Positions 1 through 8,955 are shown, counted from the first letter of the stretch. The stretch is DNA of 64,000 nt from Herminiimonas contaminans (GCF_015645465.1 NZ_JADOEL010000006.1:124001-188000); one strand, 5' to 3'. Numbers and translations: made by a program. The notes: generated by a model not told the origin, from the letters alone.

Positions 1-629
1 CGCGCATATTGCTGTTGTATGGCTCATTGCGTGAGCGTTCTTTCAGTCGCTTCCTGACCGAAGAAGCAGCGCGCATCCTGCTGCATTTCGGCGCGGAAGT
101 GCGCATCTTTGATCCGCGCGATTTGCCGATTGCAGGCAGCGTGGCTGAATCGCATCCTAAGGTGGCGGAGTTACGCGCATTGAGTATGTGGTCCGAAGGG
201 CAGGTGTGGTGCAGTCCGGAGCGGCATGGCACGATTACCGCCGTGATGAAAAACCAGATCGACTGGATACCGCTGGAGCATGGCGCGATGCGTCCCAGCC
301 AGGGACGTACGCTGGCGGTGATGCAAGTCAGCGGTGGTTCGCAATCCTTTAATACCGTGAATACGATGAGGGTACTGGGACGCTGGATGCGCATGTTTAC
401 GATACCTAACCAGTCATCGGTAGCTAAAGCTTACGACGAATTCGACGCGGCAGGGCGCATGAAGCCTTCGCCATACTACGATCGCCTGTTTGATGTGATG
501 GAAGAGCTATACAAGTTCACGTTGCTGCTGCGCGAACGTAGCGATTACCTGACAGATCGCTATAGCGAACGCAAACAACGTCACGTAGAAGAGTTGAAGT
601 CCACCGCTCCCGCAGTAGATGTGATCTGA
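1..629 (+). CDS. arsH: ArsH-type NADPH-dependent FMN reductase, 5'-truncated by the window edge
   Basis: This flavodoxin-like oxidoreductase is encoded in ars operons; characterised ArsH proteins oxidise trivalent organoarsenicals and reduce quinones using NADPH and FMN. The visible part opens with the FMN phosphate-binding motif [15 protein letters not shown], and continues with [21 protein letters not shown] and the [14 protein letters not shown] segment typical of ArsH. The reading frame is open to base 3, and ArsH normally has about 25-35 more N-terminal residues, so the true start lies outside the window. The TTG at 9 is not the start. The neighbouring ars genes would lie upstream and cannot be seen. 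Downstream is an inverted repeat without a T-tract. Confidence 0.9.
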   Translation, partial: RILLLYGSLRERSFSRFLTEEAARILLHFGAEVRIFDPRDLPIAGSVAESHPKVAELRALSMWSEGQVWCSPERHGTITAVMKNQIDWIPLEHGAMRPSQGRTLAVMQVSGGSQSFNTVNTMRVLGRWMRMFTIPNQSSVAKAYDEFDAAGRMKPSPYYDRLFDVMEELYKFTLLLRERSDYLTDRYSERKQRHVEELKSTAPAVDVI

Positions 630-957
630 CCTTACACATGCGGTATTGCTTAATGGCTTATAACAATACCGCTATGGGAAAACTGGCAGATCTCAAGTAG
701 AATCATTTCCATCAAAGTTGGGCTCATCCAGTTCGCTGACTCATTTCCAAGCTGAGTCAGCCAGCTTCAGGTAACGCCAGTCCCGATACCCAACTGGATT
801 CCTGTAGTTCCCGCGATGCATTTCGTGCACCGTATCTTTCCCGCCTACTGATTACCGCGTGCTTTGCAGTTTTGCTGCAAGGCTGCAACACGTGCGTCTG
901 CCGTCAGTGTGCGGGCAAGAACGGATTCCAACTAACCCATCAAAAGGAGTAAAGATC
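630..957. other. Non-coding gap with two inverted repeats
   Basis: I see no convincing gene here. Two perfect 9-bp inverted repeats stand out. GCGGTATTG (640-648) pairs with CAATACCGC (664-672), and GCTGACTCA (735-743) pairs with TGAGTCAGC (753-761). Neither is followed by a T-run. The first, directly after arsH, could end or stabilise the arsH mRNA. The second could be an operator or an RNA hairpin ahead of the DUF2165 gene. Confidence 0.5.
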
Positions 958-1455
958 ATGATGATCCGTTTGTCCAAAATCGCTATGGTGCTGGCCATGG
1001 CCCTGTTCGCATCACTTGTCAGCTTTGGCAATATCACTGACTACCAAACCAACTTTGCGTTTGTGCACCGTGTGTTTCTCATGGATACCACTTTCCCCGG
1101 TAACAGTATTACTTACCGTGCGATCGAATCGCCGTTCATACAGCACGCCGGTTACATCTTCATCATCGCGCTGGAAACCGCGACTGCACTCCTGTGCTGG
1201 ATAGGAGGGTTCAAATTATGGCAAGCGCTGAAGGGCGATAATGTCGCTTTCCGCCGTGCCAAGAAATACGCGATTGCCGGTTTGACGCTGGGTTTCCTGA
1301 CCTGGCAAGTCGGCTTTATGTCGGTAGGTGGCGAGTGGTTTGGCATGTGGATGTCGAAGGAGTGGAACGGTGTGCCGGATGCCAGCCGTTTCTTTACGAC
1401 ACTGTTGCTGGTGCTGATTTATGTCGTGATGTCGAATGACGATATCGATGAATAA
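958..1455 (+). CDS. DUF2165 family small integral membrane protein
   Basis: The 165-residue protein has four predicted membrane segments, at about residues 8-26, 65-85, 103-122 and 145-160. The conserved family pattern is visible: a GNITDYQTNFAFVHRVFLMD loop after the first helix, and WQVGFMSVGGEWFGMW before the last. The function of DUF2165 is unknown. The start at 958 is chosen because AAAAGGAGT lies at 941-949; an ATG at 961 is also possible. The longer frame from 859 lacks a ribosome site. It lies just ahead of the CueR-type copZ promoter, so proximity to metal genes is the only hint about its role. Confidence 0.8.
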   Translation: MMIRLSKIAMVLAMALFASLVSFGNITDYQTNFAFVHRVFLMDTTFPGNSITYRAIESPFIQHAGYIFIIALETATALLCWIGGFKLWQALKGDNVAFRRAKKYAIAGLTLGFLTWQVGFMSVGGEWFGMWMSKEWNGVPDASRFFTTLLLVLIYVVMSNDDIDE

Positions 1456-1458
1456 GGC

Positions 1459-1489
1459 TTGACCTTCCTACGGTGGGAAGGTCTACAGT
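1459..1489 (+). promoter_or_regulatory. CueR/MerR-type copper promoter of copZ
   Basis: A -35 TTGACC (1459-1464) and a -10 TACAGT (1484-1489) are separated by 19 bp, the overlong spacer typical of MerR-family activated promoters. The spacer overlaps a dyad, GACCTTCC at 1461-1468 and GGAAGGTC at 1476-1483, matching known CueR boxes. A cueR gene lies nearby at 2213-2635. Confidence 0.85.
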
Positions 1490-1521
1490 GTAGTCAGTTG
1501 TCCCACTTAAGGAGTCTGGTC

Positions 1522-1728
1522 ATGTATGAATTGCAAGTTGAAGAAATGAGCTGCGGTCATTGCGTAAGCAAAGTGACCAAAACAGTATTGGAAGTAGATG
1601 CGTCAGCGAAAGTAGAAGTCGATCTGGCGCAGCGCAAAGTGCGTGTGCAGTCGGATGCTGCGCTGGAAGATATCTCTGAAGCGATCAGCGATGCAGGTTA
1701 TCCGGTGACTGCCAGCGCTACTGTTTAA
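1522..1728 (+). CDS. copZ: Copper chaperone, heavy-metal-associated domain protein
   Basis: A single 68-residue HMA domain starts MYELQVEEMSCGHC. The Cu(I)-binding MxCxxC motif is MSCGHC at residues 9-14, and DAGYPV near the end is the usual beta-alpha-beta closing element. Such proteins carry Cu(I) in the cytoplasm and deliver it to the CopA ATPase. The start at 1522 has AAGGAG at 1509-1514; an in-frame extension to 1459 would include the promoter and is rejected. The gene has its own CueR promoter and a strong terminator, so it is monocistronic. Confidence 0.9.
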   Translation: MYELQVEEMSCGHCVSKVTKTVLEVDASAKVEVDLAQRKVRVQSDAALEDISEAISDAGYPVTASATV

Positions 1729-1745
1729 AAAGCAGCGCAAAAAAC

Positions 1746-1780
1746 AAAGAGCGAGTTGGCTATGCCACTCGCTCTTTTTT
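1746..1780 (+). terminator. Rho-independent terminator of copZ, probably bidirectional
   Basis: GAGCGAGTTGGC and GCCACTCGCTC form a stem with one bulged T and a TAT loop, followed by TTTTTT. On the reverse strand the same stem is followed by TTTGTTTTTT, so it can also end the ABM gene transcript that runs toward it. Confidence 0.85.
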
Positions 1781-1793
1781 ATCGTCTGGGGAT

Positions 1794-2123
1794 TTAATCC
1801 TTGCTCGTCAATTCCGGCAGCTGGGTCAGTACATCGTCGCCATATGTACGCAGGACTTCGGAAATGATGACCCGATATCCGTCCAGCCAATTGGCCTGTG
1901 CTGCTTTCGCCTGTAAATGTACCGGGTGCTGGATCAGGGCTTGCAGTGAGTCCAGCGTATCCCAGTAGTAAACATTGGACGTCAGTCCGTTGCTGGCATT
2001 TTCCCAGCTTTCTTCACCCAGATAGCCGGGCATGGTCTTGGCGGCGTCCGCGATGATGCGATCGAGTCTGTGGAACTCATCATCGAACTGTTTGGTGGCG
2101 AAGATAAAAGTAGATGAATACAT
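1794..2123 (-). CDS. Antibiotic biosynthesis monooxygenase (ABM) fold protein
   Basis: The 109-residue ferredoxin-like dimeric barrel protein has the ABM pattern: MPGYLGEESWENA followed by NVYYWDTLDSLQALIQHPVHLQAK, then WLDGYRVIISEVLRTYG. This is the fold of small haem-degrading, quinol and stress-related monooxygenases. The substrate is not predictable. It lies 89 bp downstream of cueR on the same strand and might be read through from the copA-cueR unit. It is not a canonical IsdG, because the haem-ligand context cannot be recognised. Confidence 0.65.
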   Translation of the reverse strand: MYSSTFIFATKQFDDEFHRLDRIIADAAKTMPGYLGEESWENASNGLTSNVYYWDTLDSLQALIQHPVHLQAKAAQANWLDGYRVIISEVLRTYGDDVLTQLPELTSKD

Positions 2124-2212
2124 GGCCGCTATCGGTAGAGATACTGGGACGGCACATTCTAATCCGCAAAACTGAACGCGTATGTATGTTGTGCGCTACA
2201 GGGCAGACGCAA

Positions 2213-2635
2213 TCAATGCGAACAACAGCCGCTGCTTTCCTCGCCATCAGCCTGCGCCAGTCCTTGCAGGATAGGGCAATCTGCACGCGCATCGCCATTG
2301 CAGGTTTGCGCCAGGTGTTGCAGGGTGTCGCGCATTTCAGTTAATTCCGCCACGCGCTTATTCAGGTCTTCCACATGGGCCAGCGCGATGGCCTTTACAT
2401 CGGCGCTGGCACGATGTGCGTCATTCCACAGTGACAGCAAGTCGCGGATCTGGTCCAGTGCGAAACCCAGTTTGCGTGCACGCTTGATGAAGCGCAGCGT
2501 GTGCAAATCGTTTTCGTTATAAGTGCGGTAGCCAGCGTCGCTACGCGCACTTGGTTTGATCAGCTGGATGCTTTCATAGTGCCGGATCATCTTGGCAGTG
2601 ATGCCGGATGCATGTGCTGCTTCGCCGATATTCAT
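2213..2635 (-). CDS. cueR: Cu(I)-responsive MerR-family transcriptional regulator
   Basis: The 140-residue protein has the MerR winged-helix N-terminus (MNIGEAAHASGITAKMIRHY, then GYRTYNENDLHTLRFI), a dimerisation helix at about residues 80-108 and a metal-binding loop. Its two cysteines at 112 and 120 (TCNGDARADC) occupy the exact positions of the Cu(I) ligands in E. coli CueR. A C-terminal CCSH adds further potential ligands. It is 27 bp downstream of copA on the same strand, so it is probably co-transcribed and autoregulated. It should act on the two 19-bp-spacer promoters in front of copZ and copA. Confidence 0.93.
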   Translation of the reverse strand: MNIGEAAHASGITAKMIRHYESIQLIKPSARSDAGYRTYNENDLHTLRFIKRARKLGFALDQIRDLLSLWNDAHRASADVKAIALAHVEDLNKRVAELTEMRDTLQHLAQTCNGDARADCPILQGLAQADGEESSGCCSH

Positions 2636-2662
2636 ACTATGTCCTTTCGTTCTGGGTGTTGC

Positions 2663-5095
2663 TTACTTACTGTCATGCCCGGCGCTCGGATGCCAGCGGC
2701 GCAGCAGCAGTGCATTGCTGATCACGCTGACCGAGCTGAAGGCCATCGCCGCACCAGCGAGCATAGGATTGAGCAAGCCGAATGCTGCCAGTGGAATGCC
2801 GACCAGGTTGTAGATAAACGCCCAGAACAGGTTCTGGCGGATCTTGCTATAAGTGCGGCGCGAGATATCGATCGCATCTGCGACCAGTGACGGATCGCCA
2901 CGCATCAGTGTGATACCCGCCGCATGCATCGCAACGTCGGTACCGGTCGCCATCGCAATGCCGACGTGAGCCGCTGCCAGCGCAGGCGCATCATTGATGC
3001 CATCGCCCACCATCGCGACGATATGGTCACCCTGTTGCAACTCGGTGATCTTGGCGGTTTTGTCGGCCGGGAGCACTTGTGCGATTACCTGCTTGATGCC
3101 GAGTGCGCTACCGACTGCATTCGCGCTGCCGTAGTTATCACCGCTCAGCAACACGGTATCTATGCCGAGTGCATTCAGGCTGGAAATTGCGCGTGGTGCG
3201 CTGTCCTTGATTTCATCGGCAAAGGCGATCAGGCCCAGCAATTCCCTGGGCTCATCTGCCAGTGCCAGCCATGAAATTGTATGGCCGGTGTTTTCCAGTT
3301 CCTGCGCGCGTTCAGTGAGCGCGCCGCCATTCAGGCCCAGCTCTTCTATCATGCGCGAGCTGCCGAGTTGCAGGCGACGACCATTGATGACGGCGGCGAC
3401 ACCGCGGCCGGGCAAGGCTTGTACTTCGCTGACCGGCAGCAGTTCTATATTGTCTTTGCGTGCGGATTCGATGACTGCATGTGCCAACGGATGCTCGCTG
3501 CCGTTCTGGATGGTGGCGGCCAATTGCAACAAGGTCTTGGCTGGTATGCCATTGCCTTGCATCGCCGCGACTTGCGGTTTGCCCAGGGTCAGGGTGCCGG
3601 TTTTATCGAACACGACGGTATTGACGCGATGGACTGTTTCCAGCGCTTCCGCATCCTTGATCAGGATGCCGGCTTTCGCGGCGACGCCGGTGCCAGCCAT
3701 GATGGCGGTCGGAGTCGCCAGGCCGAGCGCACATGGACAGGCGATGACGAGCACGCTGACCGCATTGATGATGGCGGTTTCCATACCGGCACCGGCCAGC
3801 CACCAGCCGATCAGGGTGGCGAGTGCGATCAGCAAAACGATAGGGACGAAGATCGCACTGACTTTGTCGACCAGACGCTGGATAGGTGCTTTCGCCGATT
3901 GGGCGTTCTCTACCATGCGGATGATGCGTGACAAAGTGGTCTCGGCACCGACGGCGTCGGTACGCACCAGCAGCAAGCCATCCGCATTGATGGAAGCACC
4001 GGTTACTTTGGCGCCGACCTGTTTGACCACCGGCAGGCTTTCACCTGTAATCAGCGATTCATCGACCTGGCTATTGCCTTCGATGATGGTGCCGTCTACC
4101 GCGATGCGTTCACCGGGGCGTACCACCACGATGTCGCCGACCTTGACCGAATCGATAGCCACATCGGTATCCACACCATCGCGGCGTACGCGGGCAGATT
4201 CGGGACGCAGTTTTTGCAGCGCGCGGATGGCGGAGGCGGTTTGTTTCTTGGCACGTGCTTCCAGCCATTTGCCGAGCAGGATCAGGGTGATGACGACGAC
4301 TGACGCTTCAAAGTAGAGATGCGGCATATGGTCGGGCATCGCGGTCAGCAGTAAATAGATGCTCAGACCGTAAGCAGCGCTGGTGCCCAGCGCGACCAGC
4401 AAGTCCATATTGCCGGTGCCTGCCTTGACTGCGTGCCAGCCTGCTTTATAGAAGCGCGCACCGAGCCAGAACTGCACCGGGGTTGCCAATGCCCATTGCA
4501 GCCAGCCCGGCAACATCCATTCGATACCGAAGGGTTGCAGGAACATCGGCAGTACCAGCGGGATGGCGATCAGGGCGGAGTACATGACCGGCAGCCAGTC
4601 TGGGGCCGATTTCTGTTCGCTTGCCTGTTGTGTGGTTGGTGATTTGGTCAGCGGCAGCGCTGCGCCATAGCCAGCTTTTTCTACTGCCGCGATCAGGGCT
4701 GAGTTGCTGGTGCCGCGATTGACTTTGACTTGTGCGCGGTCGGTGGCGAGGTTGATGCTGGCGTCGAGTACGCCATCAACCTTGCGCAAGGCTTTTTCGA
4801 CACGGCCAGCGCAAGAGGCGCAGGTCATGCCTGTGATGTCGAGCGTGACTTCTTCCTGCGGTACTTCGTAGCCCGCTTTTTCAATTGCCTGCCGGATCAT
4901 GTCGGCCTGGACTTGCGAGGTCGCCTCAACCGCGACTGAATCGGTGGCGAGATTGACACTGGTTTGTTGCACGCCGGGTATGGCATTGATGGCTTTTTCC
5001 ACGCGGGATGCACAGGACGCGCAGGTCATGCCCGCCACATCAAGGGTGATGCGACGGAGATTGTTTGCAGCTGTTTGTGACTGGGCGGTCGTCAT
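2663..5095 (-). CDS. copA: Cu(I)-translocating P1B-type ATPase
   Basis: This 810-residue inner-membrane pump exports Cu(I). Two N-terminal HMA domains carry GMTCASC at about residues 22-28 and 89-95. The actuator has ITGESLPV, the transmembrane metal site is CPC ([15 protein letters not shown]), the phosphorylation site is DKTGTLT, the nucleotide domain has SEHPLAHA, and the hinge is [10 protein letters not shown]. The start at 5095 (MTTAQSQ) lies downstream of the CueR-type promoter; a 25-residue upstream extension would run through the operator and is rejected. cueR follows. CopZ is the likely copper donor. Confidence 0.95.
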   Translation of the reverse strand: MTTAQSQTAANNLRRITLDVAGMTCASCASRVEKAINAIPGVQQTSVNLATDSVAVEATSQVQADMIRQAIEKAGYEVPQEEVTLDITGMTCASCAGRVEKALRKVDGVLDASINLATDRAQVKVNRGTSNSALIAAVEKAGYGAALPLTKSPTTQQASEQKSAPDWLPVMYSALIAIPLVLPMFLQPFGIEWMLPGWLQWALATPVQFWLGARFYKAGWHAVKAGTGNMDLLVALGTSAAYGLSIYLLLTAMPDHMPHLYFEASVVVITLILLGKWLEARAKKQTASAIRALQKLRPESARVRRDGVDTDVAIDSVKVGDIVVVRPGERIAVDGTIIEGNSQVDESLITGESLPVVKQVGAKVTGASINADGLLLVRTDAVGAETTLSRIIRMVENAQSAKAPIQRLVDKVSAIFVPIVLLIALATLIGWWLAGAGMETAIINAVSVLVIACPCALGLATPTAIMAGTGVAAKAGILIKDAEALETVHRVNTVVFDKTGTLTLGKPQVAAMQGNGIPAKTLLQLAATIQNGSEHPLAHAVIESARKDNIELLPVSEVQALPGRGVAAVINGRRLQLGSSRMIEELGLNGGALTERAQELENTGHTISWLALADEPRELLGLIAFADEIKDSAPRAISSLNALGIDTVLLSGDNYGSANAVGSALGIKQVIAQVLPADKTAKITELQQGDHIVAMVGDGINDAPALAAAHVGIAMATGTDVAMHAAGITLMRGDPSLVADAIDISRRTYSKIRQNLFWAFIYNLVGIPLAAFGLLNPMLAGAAMAFSSVSVISNALLLRRWHPSAGHDSK

Positions 5096-5126
5096 GATGG
5101 ACTCACTGGTGACTGTAGATGTAAGC

Positions 5127-5157
5127 AGTGTCGACCTTACCATGATGGGAAGGTCAA
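5127..5157 (-). promoter_or_regulatory. CueR/MerR-type copper promoter of copA
   Basis: Read on the minus strand, TTGACC (5157-5152) and GACACT (5132-5127) are 19 bp apart. The dyad GACCTTCCC/GGTAAGGTC at 5133-5155 has 9-bp arms with one mismatch and closely matches the copZ box. It lies about 30-60 bases ahead of the copA start. Confidence 0.85.
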
Positions 5158-5404
5158 GGGCTTTTTTCAAGGGTGGCGAAGAATAGTTAGTCCCGAAGAA
5201 TAGAGGCGAAAATCAATGTGAGTATGTACTCACTATTAATTCCTTCATTGCAGGCAATGATGAAATCAAGAGATACGGATACAAACCTGGGTGAGAATAT
5301 TCCTTATAAATAGGAATGATACGCATTATAATTACGCGATCTGCGTTGCCCGCAGCGCTCTCCAGCGTGGGTGACTACCTACACTTATATAGATACTGAC
5401 CATC
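5158..5404. promoter_or_regulatory. Divergent control region with three palindromes
   Basis: No gene is seen. GTGAGTATGTACTCAC (5218-5233) and TCATTGCAGGCAATGA (5245-5260) are both 7+2+7 palindromes. ATTCC and GGAAT form an inverted repeat at 5299-5317. An AT-rich stretch follows, with AATGATACGCATTAT at about 5315-5329, loosely like a Fur-type site. The region lies upstream of the PepSY gene and downstream of nothing except the copA promoter. The cognate regulators are unknown. Confidence 0.55.
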
Positions 5405-6703
5405 ATGTTGCGTGGATTATTTGTCTTATTGCATCGCTGGTGTGGCCTGACGATTGCACTGTTCCTGCTGATCTCCGGCTTGACCGGTGCGGTGATTTCC
5501 TGGGACCACGAGCTGGATGAATGGCTCAATGACTCGCTGTTCAAAGTGGACAGCCGCGGTCCTTATAAGCAATCGATGGATCTGGTCAAGGTGGTCGAGC
5601 AAGCTGATCCACGTGCCACCGTGACCTTCATGCCTTTGCAGTTTGAGGAAGGTCACTCGGCCTTGTTTGGTGTGAGTGCCAAGGTTAATCCGGCTAGCGG
5701 TCGTTTGTATGAGCTGGGTTATAACCAGGTATTTGTCGACCCGGTCGCCGGACGCATAGTCGGCCAGCGCGAGTGGGGCGCGGTATCGTTGTCACGTGAA
5801 AACCTGCTGCCTTTCCTCTACAAACTGCACTACAGCCTGCACATCCCGGAAATGTGGGGCATAGATGAGTGGGGTGTCTGGTTCATGGGCATTATCGCCA
5901 TCATCTGGGTGGTCGATTGCTTCTTTGGCTTCTATCTGACTTTACCGGTACGACGTGAAAAGAAACTGGCAGCAGTGCAAGCCGGTGGCAACGACAATCG
6001 CAAAACCTGGTGGCAACGCTGGCAACCGTCATGGCGTGTGCGCTGGAGTGGCGGTTCGTACAAACTCAATTTCGATTTGCACCGCGCATTCAGCCTGTGG
6101 ACCTGGGGCTTGCTCTTCATCCTGGCGTTCACTGCGTTCTCGCTGAATCTGTATCGCGAAGTGTTTTATCCGGTGATGTCGCTGGTGTCGAAAGTGACGC
6201 CTGGTCCCTTCGATGTACGTACCCCGGTTAATCCGAAGCATCCTATATTGCCTGTCCTCAGCTTCCCGGATGCGATACAGAAAGCGACCGCCGAAGCGAA
6301 TCAGCGTGGCTGGAAAGAGCCTATCGGCAGTGTGTTTTACTCAAATACCTTCGGGATCTATGGCGCCAGCTTCTTCCATCCTGGCGATGACCACGGTGGT
6401 GGCGGGGTAGGGCCAGCGGCGCTGTACTTCGATGGCAAGAATGGTTCTTACCTCGGTAATCGTTTGCCGTGGCAGGGTACGGCAGCAGATATTTTCCTGC
6501 AAATGCAGTTCCCGTTGCATTCAGGACGCATCCTCGGTTTGCCGGGACGCATCCTGATTTCGCTCATGGGCTTGCTGGTTTCTATGCTGAGTATCACCGG
6601 TGTGGTGATCTGGTGGAAGAAACGCAAGGCGCGTGTCCGTTCCGAAATTCAGGTACGTAACGCCGTCATCGCCAAAGGCGATTTGCCACAGGCGACTGCT
6701 TAA
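5405..6703 (+). CDS. PepSY-associated transmembrane protein (PiuB-like)
   Basis: The 432-residue inner-membrane protein has the PepSY_TM layout. The first helix follows LLHRWCGLTIALFLLISGLTG. A periplasmic PepSY-like region spans about residues 40-130, helices follow near 155-180 and 225-250 (DLHRAFSLWTWGLLFILAF), a second periplasmic region follows, and the last helix is at about 385-410. Conserved histidines occur in HRW, KLHYSLH and DLHRAF. Relatives are linked to iron or siderophore reduction and uptake, though biochemistry is limited. The start at 5405 has no strong ribosome site. A PepSY gene between copA and a CzcE-like gene suggests metal handling. Confidence 0.8.
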   Translation: MLRGLFVLLHRWCGLTIALFLLISGLTGAVISWDHELDEWLNDSLFKVDSRGPYKQSMDLVKVVEQADPRATVTFMPLQFEEGHSALFGVSAKVNPASGRLYELGYNQVFVDPVAGRIVGQREWGAVSLSRENLLPFLYKLHYSLHIPEMWGIDEWGVWFMGIIAIIWVVDCFFGFYLTLPVRREKKLAAVQAGGNDNRKTWWQRWQPSWRVRWSGGSYKLNFDLHRAFSLWTWGLLFILAFTAFSLNLYREVFYPVMSLVSKVTPGPFDVRTPVNPKHPILPVLSFPDAIQKATAEANQRGWKEPIGSVFYSNTFGIYGASFFHPGDDHGGGGVGPAALYFDGKNGSYLGNRLPWQGTAADIFLQMQFPLHSGRILGLPGRILISLMGLLVSMLSITGVVIWWKKRKARVRSEIQVRNAVIAKGDLPQATA

Positions 6704-7035
6704 TCCCGTCCTATATACATAGGGTCGGGCGAGACATAAGCGACGATGCGCCGGTTCAACAGTCCGGGCGGCGCAACCAGTTGCAGGTCGAAGGATGTGA
6801 CGGTGAAGCCGACATAGAAATGCCAGGCAAAGGATTTGTCACCGACCACGAAGTTGATGATTTCACCGCCTTCGACATTCACCCATTTGGTATCAGGTGT
6901 AATCACGATGGTGCGTATTGCCGCTGCAGCGGTGGATGGGTAGCCGAGCAAATCGACGCGGGTCGTTTCGGAAAATGCCGGTGCGCTGAGCATCATGCAT
7001 GCGGTAAAGGCGAGGGTAAGTAATCTGGTCTGCAT
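6700..7035 (-). CDS. CzcE-like periplasmic copper-binding family protein
   Basis: The 111-residue exported protein has a signal peptide (LLTLAFTACMMLSAPAFSE) and the CzcE pattern: DLLGYPSTAAAAIRTIVITP, TKWVNVEGGEIINFVVGDKS, FAWHFYV, then APPGLLNRRIVAYVSPDPMY. CzcE of Cupriavidus metallidurans is a small periplasmic copper-binding protein of the czc cluster. The start at 7035 has GGAGG just upstream; the 20-residue extension to 7095 would lack this and begin before the signal peptide. Its 3' end overlaps the PepSY gene end by 4 bp, in convergent orientation. Confidence 0.75.
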   Translation of the reverse strand: MQTRLLTLAFTACMMLSAPAFSETTRVDLLGYPSTAAAAIRTIVITPDTKWVNVEGGEIINFVVGDKSFAWHFYVGFTVTSFDLQLVAPPGLLNRRIVAYVSPDPMYIGRD

Positions 7036-7334
7036 GGCAGCCTCCGGGCGTGGGTAGTACTTGTTCTGTAACGTCTTCTGCAACTTATGCTGCAAAGGTG
7101 CTCCGTTTAGAGCGCCGATTCATCATACAGGTTCCACTGTTTCTCCATCGCATGCCTTGCATGACATAGCCGGCAAGCATCCGCGTTTCACGCGACAATA
7201 TATCTTTTTGATATATCCAAAGCCAAAATGGATGATTTACAAGCGCGGCGCGGGTGACTAACATCGCGCTGTAGCGTAGGTCGCGCGTAGCTCGTGCATC
7301 CTTGCGTGAGACATCTGGCTTATAAAGGAATCCT
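7036..7334. other. Intergenic region between the CzcE-like gene and the ABC operon
   Basis: No gene is supported. One perfect inverted repeat, ATATATC (7198-7204) and GATATAT (7210-7216) around TTTTT, lies about 120 bp upstream of the binding-protein start. It may be an operator or part of an AT-rich promoter. The two genes are divergent, so both promoters must lie here. Confidence 0.4.
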
Positions 7335-8903
7335 ATGCCCGGCTCCAAACGAAAACATTTATCCGCACTCGCCTTGCTGGGCGCGCTGGCCATACAGCCA
7401 CTGTGGGCGGCTGATCTGAAGATCGCCTTGTCCGCCGATGTCTCCTCCCTCGATCCGCACTATCTGAACATCGCACCTAACGTTGCTTTCTCTTCGCACA
7501 TATTTGATGCATTGGTGAATGTAGATGCCAACGGAAAACTGGTGCCGGGCCTAGCGACGTCGTGGCGCGCCGTCGACGCGACCACCTGGGAATTCAAGCT
7601 GCGGCACGATGTGAAGTTTCATGACGGCTCCAAATTCACCGCCGAAGACGTGGTGTTCTCTCTGGATCGTCCGGCCAAGCTGACGAATAGCCCCGGCCCT
7701 TACACGGCTTACACCAAACAAATCGTTGCGAAGAAAATCGTCGATCCTTATACCGTGCGCCTCAGCACTGCGACACCTTATGGTCCGCTGGCACTCGATG
7801 TAAGCGCCATCTTCATCGTCTCGAAGAAAGCGGCAGAGAAAGCCAGCACCGAAGATTTCAACAGCGGCAAAGCATTGATAGGCACCGGCCCGTATAAATT
7901 CGTCAGTTTCAAACGCGGTGACCGTATCGAGGTCGCGCGCAATGATAGTTACTGGGGCGGCAAATCGGACTGGGATAAAGTCAGCTTCCGCATCATTACC
8001 AACTCCGCACCGCGACTGGCCGCTCTGCTGTCCGGCGACGTCGATGCAATCGAAGGTGTGCCGACCGCCGATCTGAGCAAGCTGAAAGGCAACGCCAAAT
8101 TCAAGCTGGAACAAAAGATTTCATGGCGCACCATCTTCTGGGAAATCGATCAATCCGAACGCAGCTCACCATTTGTGACAGACAAGGCAGGCAAACCCTT
8201 GCCTAGCAATCCTTTGCGTGACGTCCGTGTACGCCAGGCGATTTCCAAGTCCATCAATCGCAAGGCGCTGGTAGATCGTACGATGGAAGGCCTGGCAGTA
8301 CCGGCATCGAATATCGTCGCGCCCGGTTTGCTCGGTTACAACGATGCGTTGAAAGTGGAAACCTACGATCCGGAAGGTGCGAAGAAATTGCTGGCCGAAG
8401 CCGGTTATCCGAATGGCTTCGCGCTGACGCTGCACGGTCCGAACGACCGCTACATCAATGACGCACAAGTGGTGCAAACCGTCGCGCAATTCCTCAATCG
8501 CATAGGCATACAAACCAAGGTCGTCACTTTGCCGCTGTCGGTATACTTCAGCAAGGCACGGGCTGGTGAGTTCAGTGTCGCGCTGCTGGGCTGGGGCACA
8601 CTGGCCGGGGACTTCGGTTTGCGTACGCTGGTCGGCGCCTCGAATCCGGACACCGGCTGGGGCACCTGGAACTGGGGCAAGTACAGCAATCCGGCACTGG
8701 ACAAGCTGATTGCTTCTTCGCTCGGCTCGGTCGACCAGGCCAAGCGCGCCAGCTACGCACAGGAAGCGGCAGCCGTCGCGATGAAGGATTATGCGGTCGT
8801 GCCTTTGCATCATCAATATGCGACCTGGGCAATGCGCAAGGGCTTGAAGTACACTGCGCGTACCGATGAATTCACTTTTGCACATCAGTTCCACCCAGAA
8901 TAA
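7335..8903 (+). CDS. ABC transporter periplasmic substrate-binding protein, family 5 (peptide/nickel type)
   Basis: The 522-residue exported binding protein has the signal peptide HLSALALLGALAIQPLWAAD and family-5 hallmarks: SSLDPHYLN, LVPGLATSWRAVDATTWEFKLR and VKFHDGSKFTAEDVVFSLDR. These proteins capture di- or oligopeptides, glutathione or nickel chelates; the substrate cannot be told from sequence. It begins a five-gene operon with two permeases and two ATPases, arranged as in dppABCDF. The start at 7335 has AAAGGAA about 6 bases upstream. A 52-bp gap follows before the first permease. Confidence 0.9.
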   Translation: MPGSKRKHLSALALLGALAIQPLWAADLKIALSADVSSLDPHYLNIAPNVAFSSHIFDALVNVDANGKLVPGLATSWRAVDATTWEFKLRHDVKFHDGSKFTAEDVVFSLDRPAKLTNSPGPYTAYTKQIVAKKIVDPYTVRLSTATPYGPLALDVSAIFIVSKKAAEKASTEDFNSGKALIGTGPYKFVSFKRGDRIEVARNDSYWGGKSDWDKVSFRIITNSAPRLAALLSGDVDAIEGVPTADLSKLKGNAKFKLEQKISWRTIFWEIDQSERSSPFVTDKAGKPLPSNPLRDVRVRQAISKSINRKALVDRTMEGLAVPASNIVAPGLLGYNDALKVETYDPEGAKKLLAEAGYPNGFALTLHGPNDRYINDAQVVQTVAQFLNRIGIQTKVVTLPLSVYFSKARAGEFSVALLGWGTLAGDFGLRTLVGASNPDTGWGTWNWGKYSNPALDKLIASSLGSVDQAKRASYAQEAAAVAMKDYAVVPLHHQYATWAMRKGLKYTARTDEFTFAHQFHPE

Positions 8904-8955
8904 ATCCAGCGTGCTGTCTGCTTGCGCTCGTCAACTCGCGGGCGGAACCTGAACC

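Noticed and set aside
859-957. N-terminal extension of the DUF2165 protein from 859
   Set aside because: The extra 33 residues are polar and unlike the family, while 958 has a strong ribosome site.
3162-4316. Long plus-strand frame of 384 codons opposite copA
   Set aside because: It lies wholly antisense to an unmistakable copA and has a low-complexity Ser/Thr/Ala composition, as expected for the shadow of a GC-biased gene.
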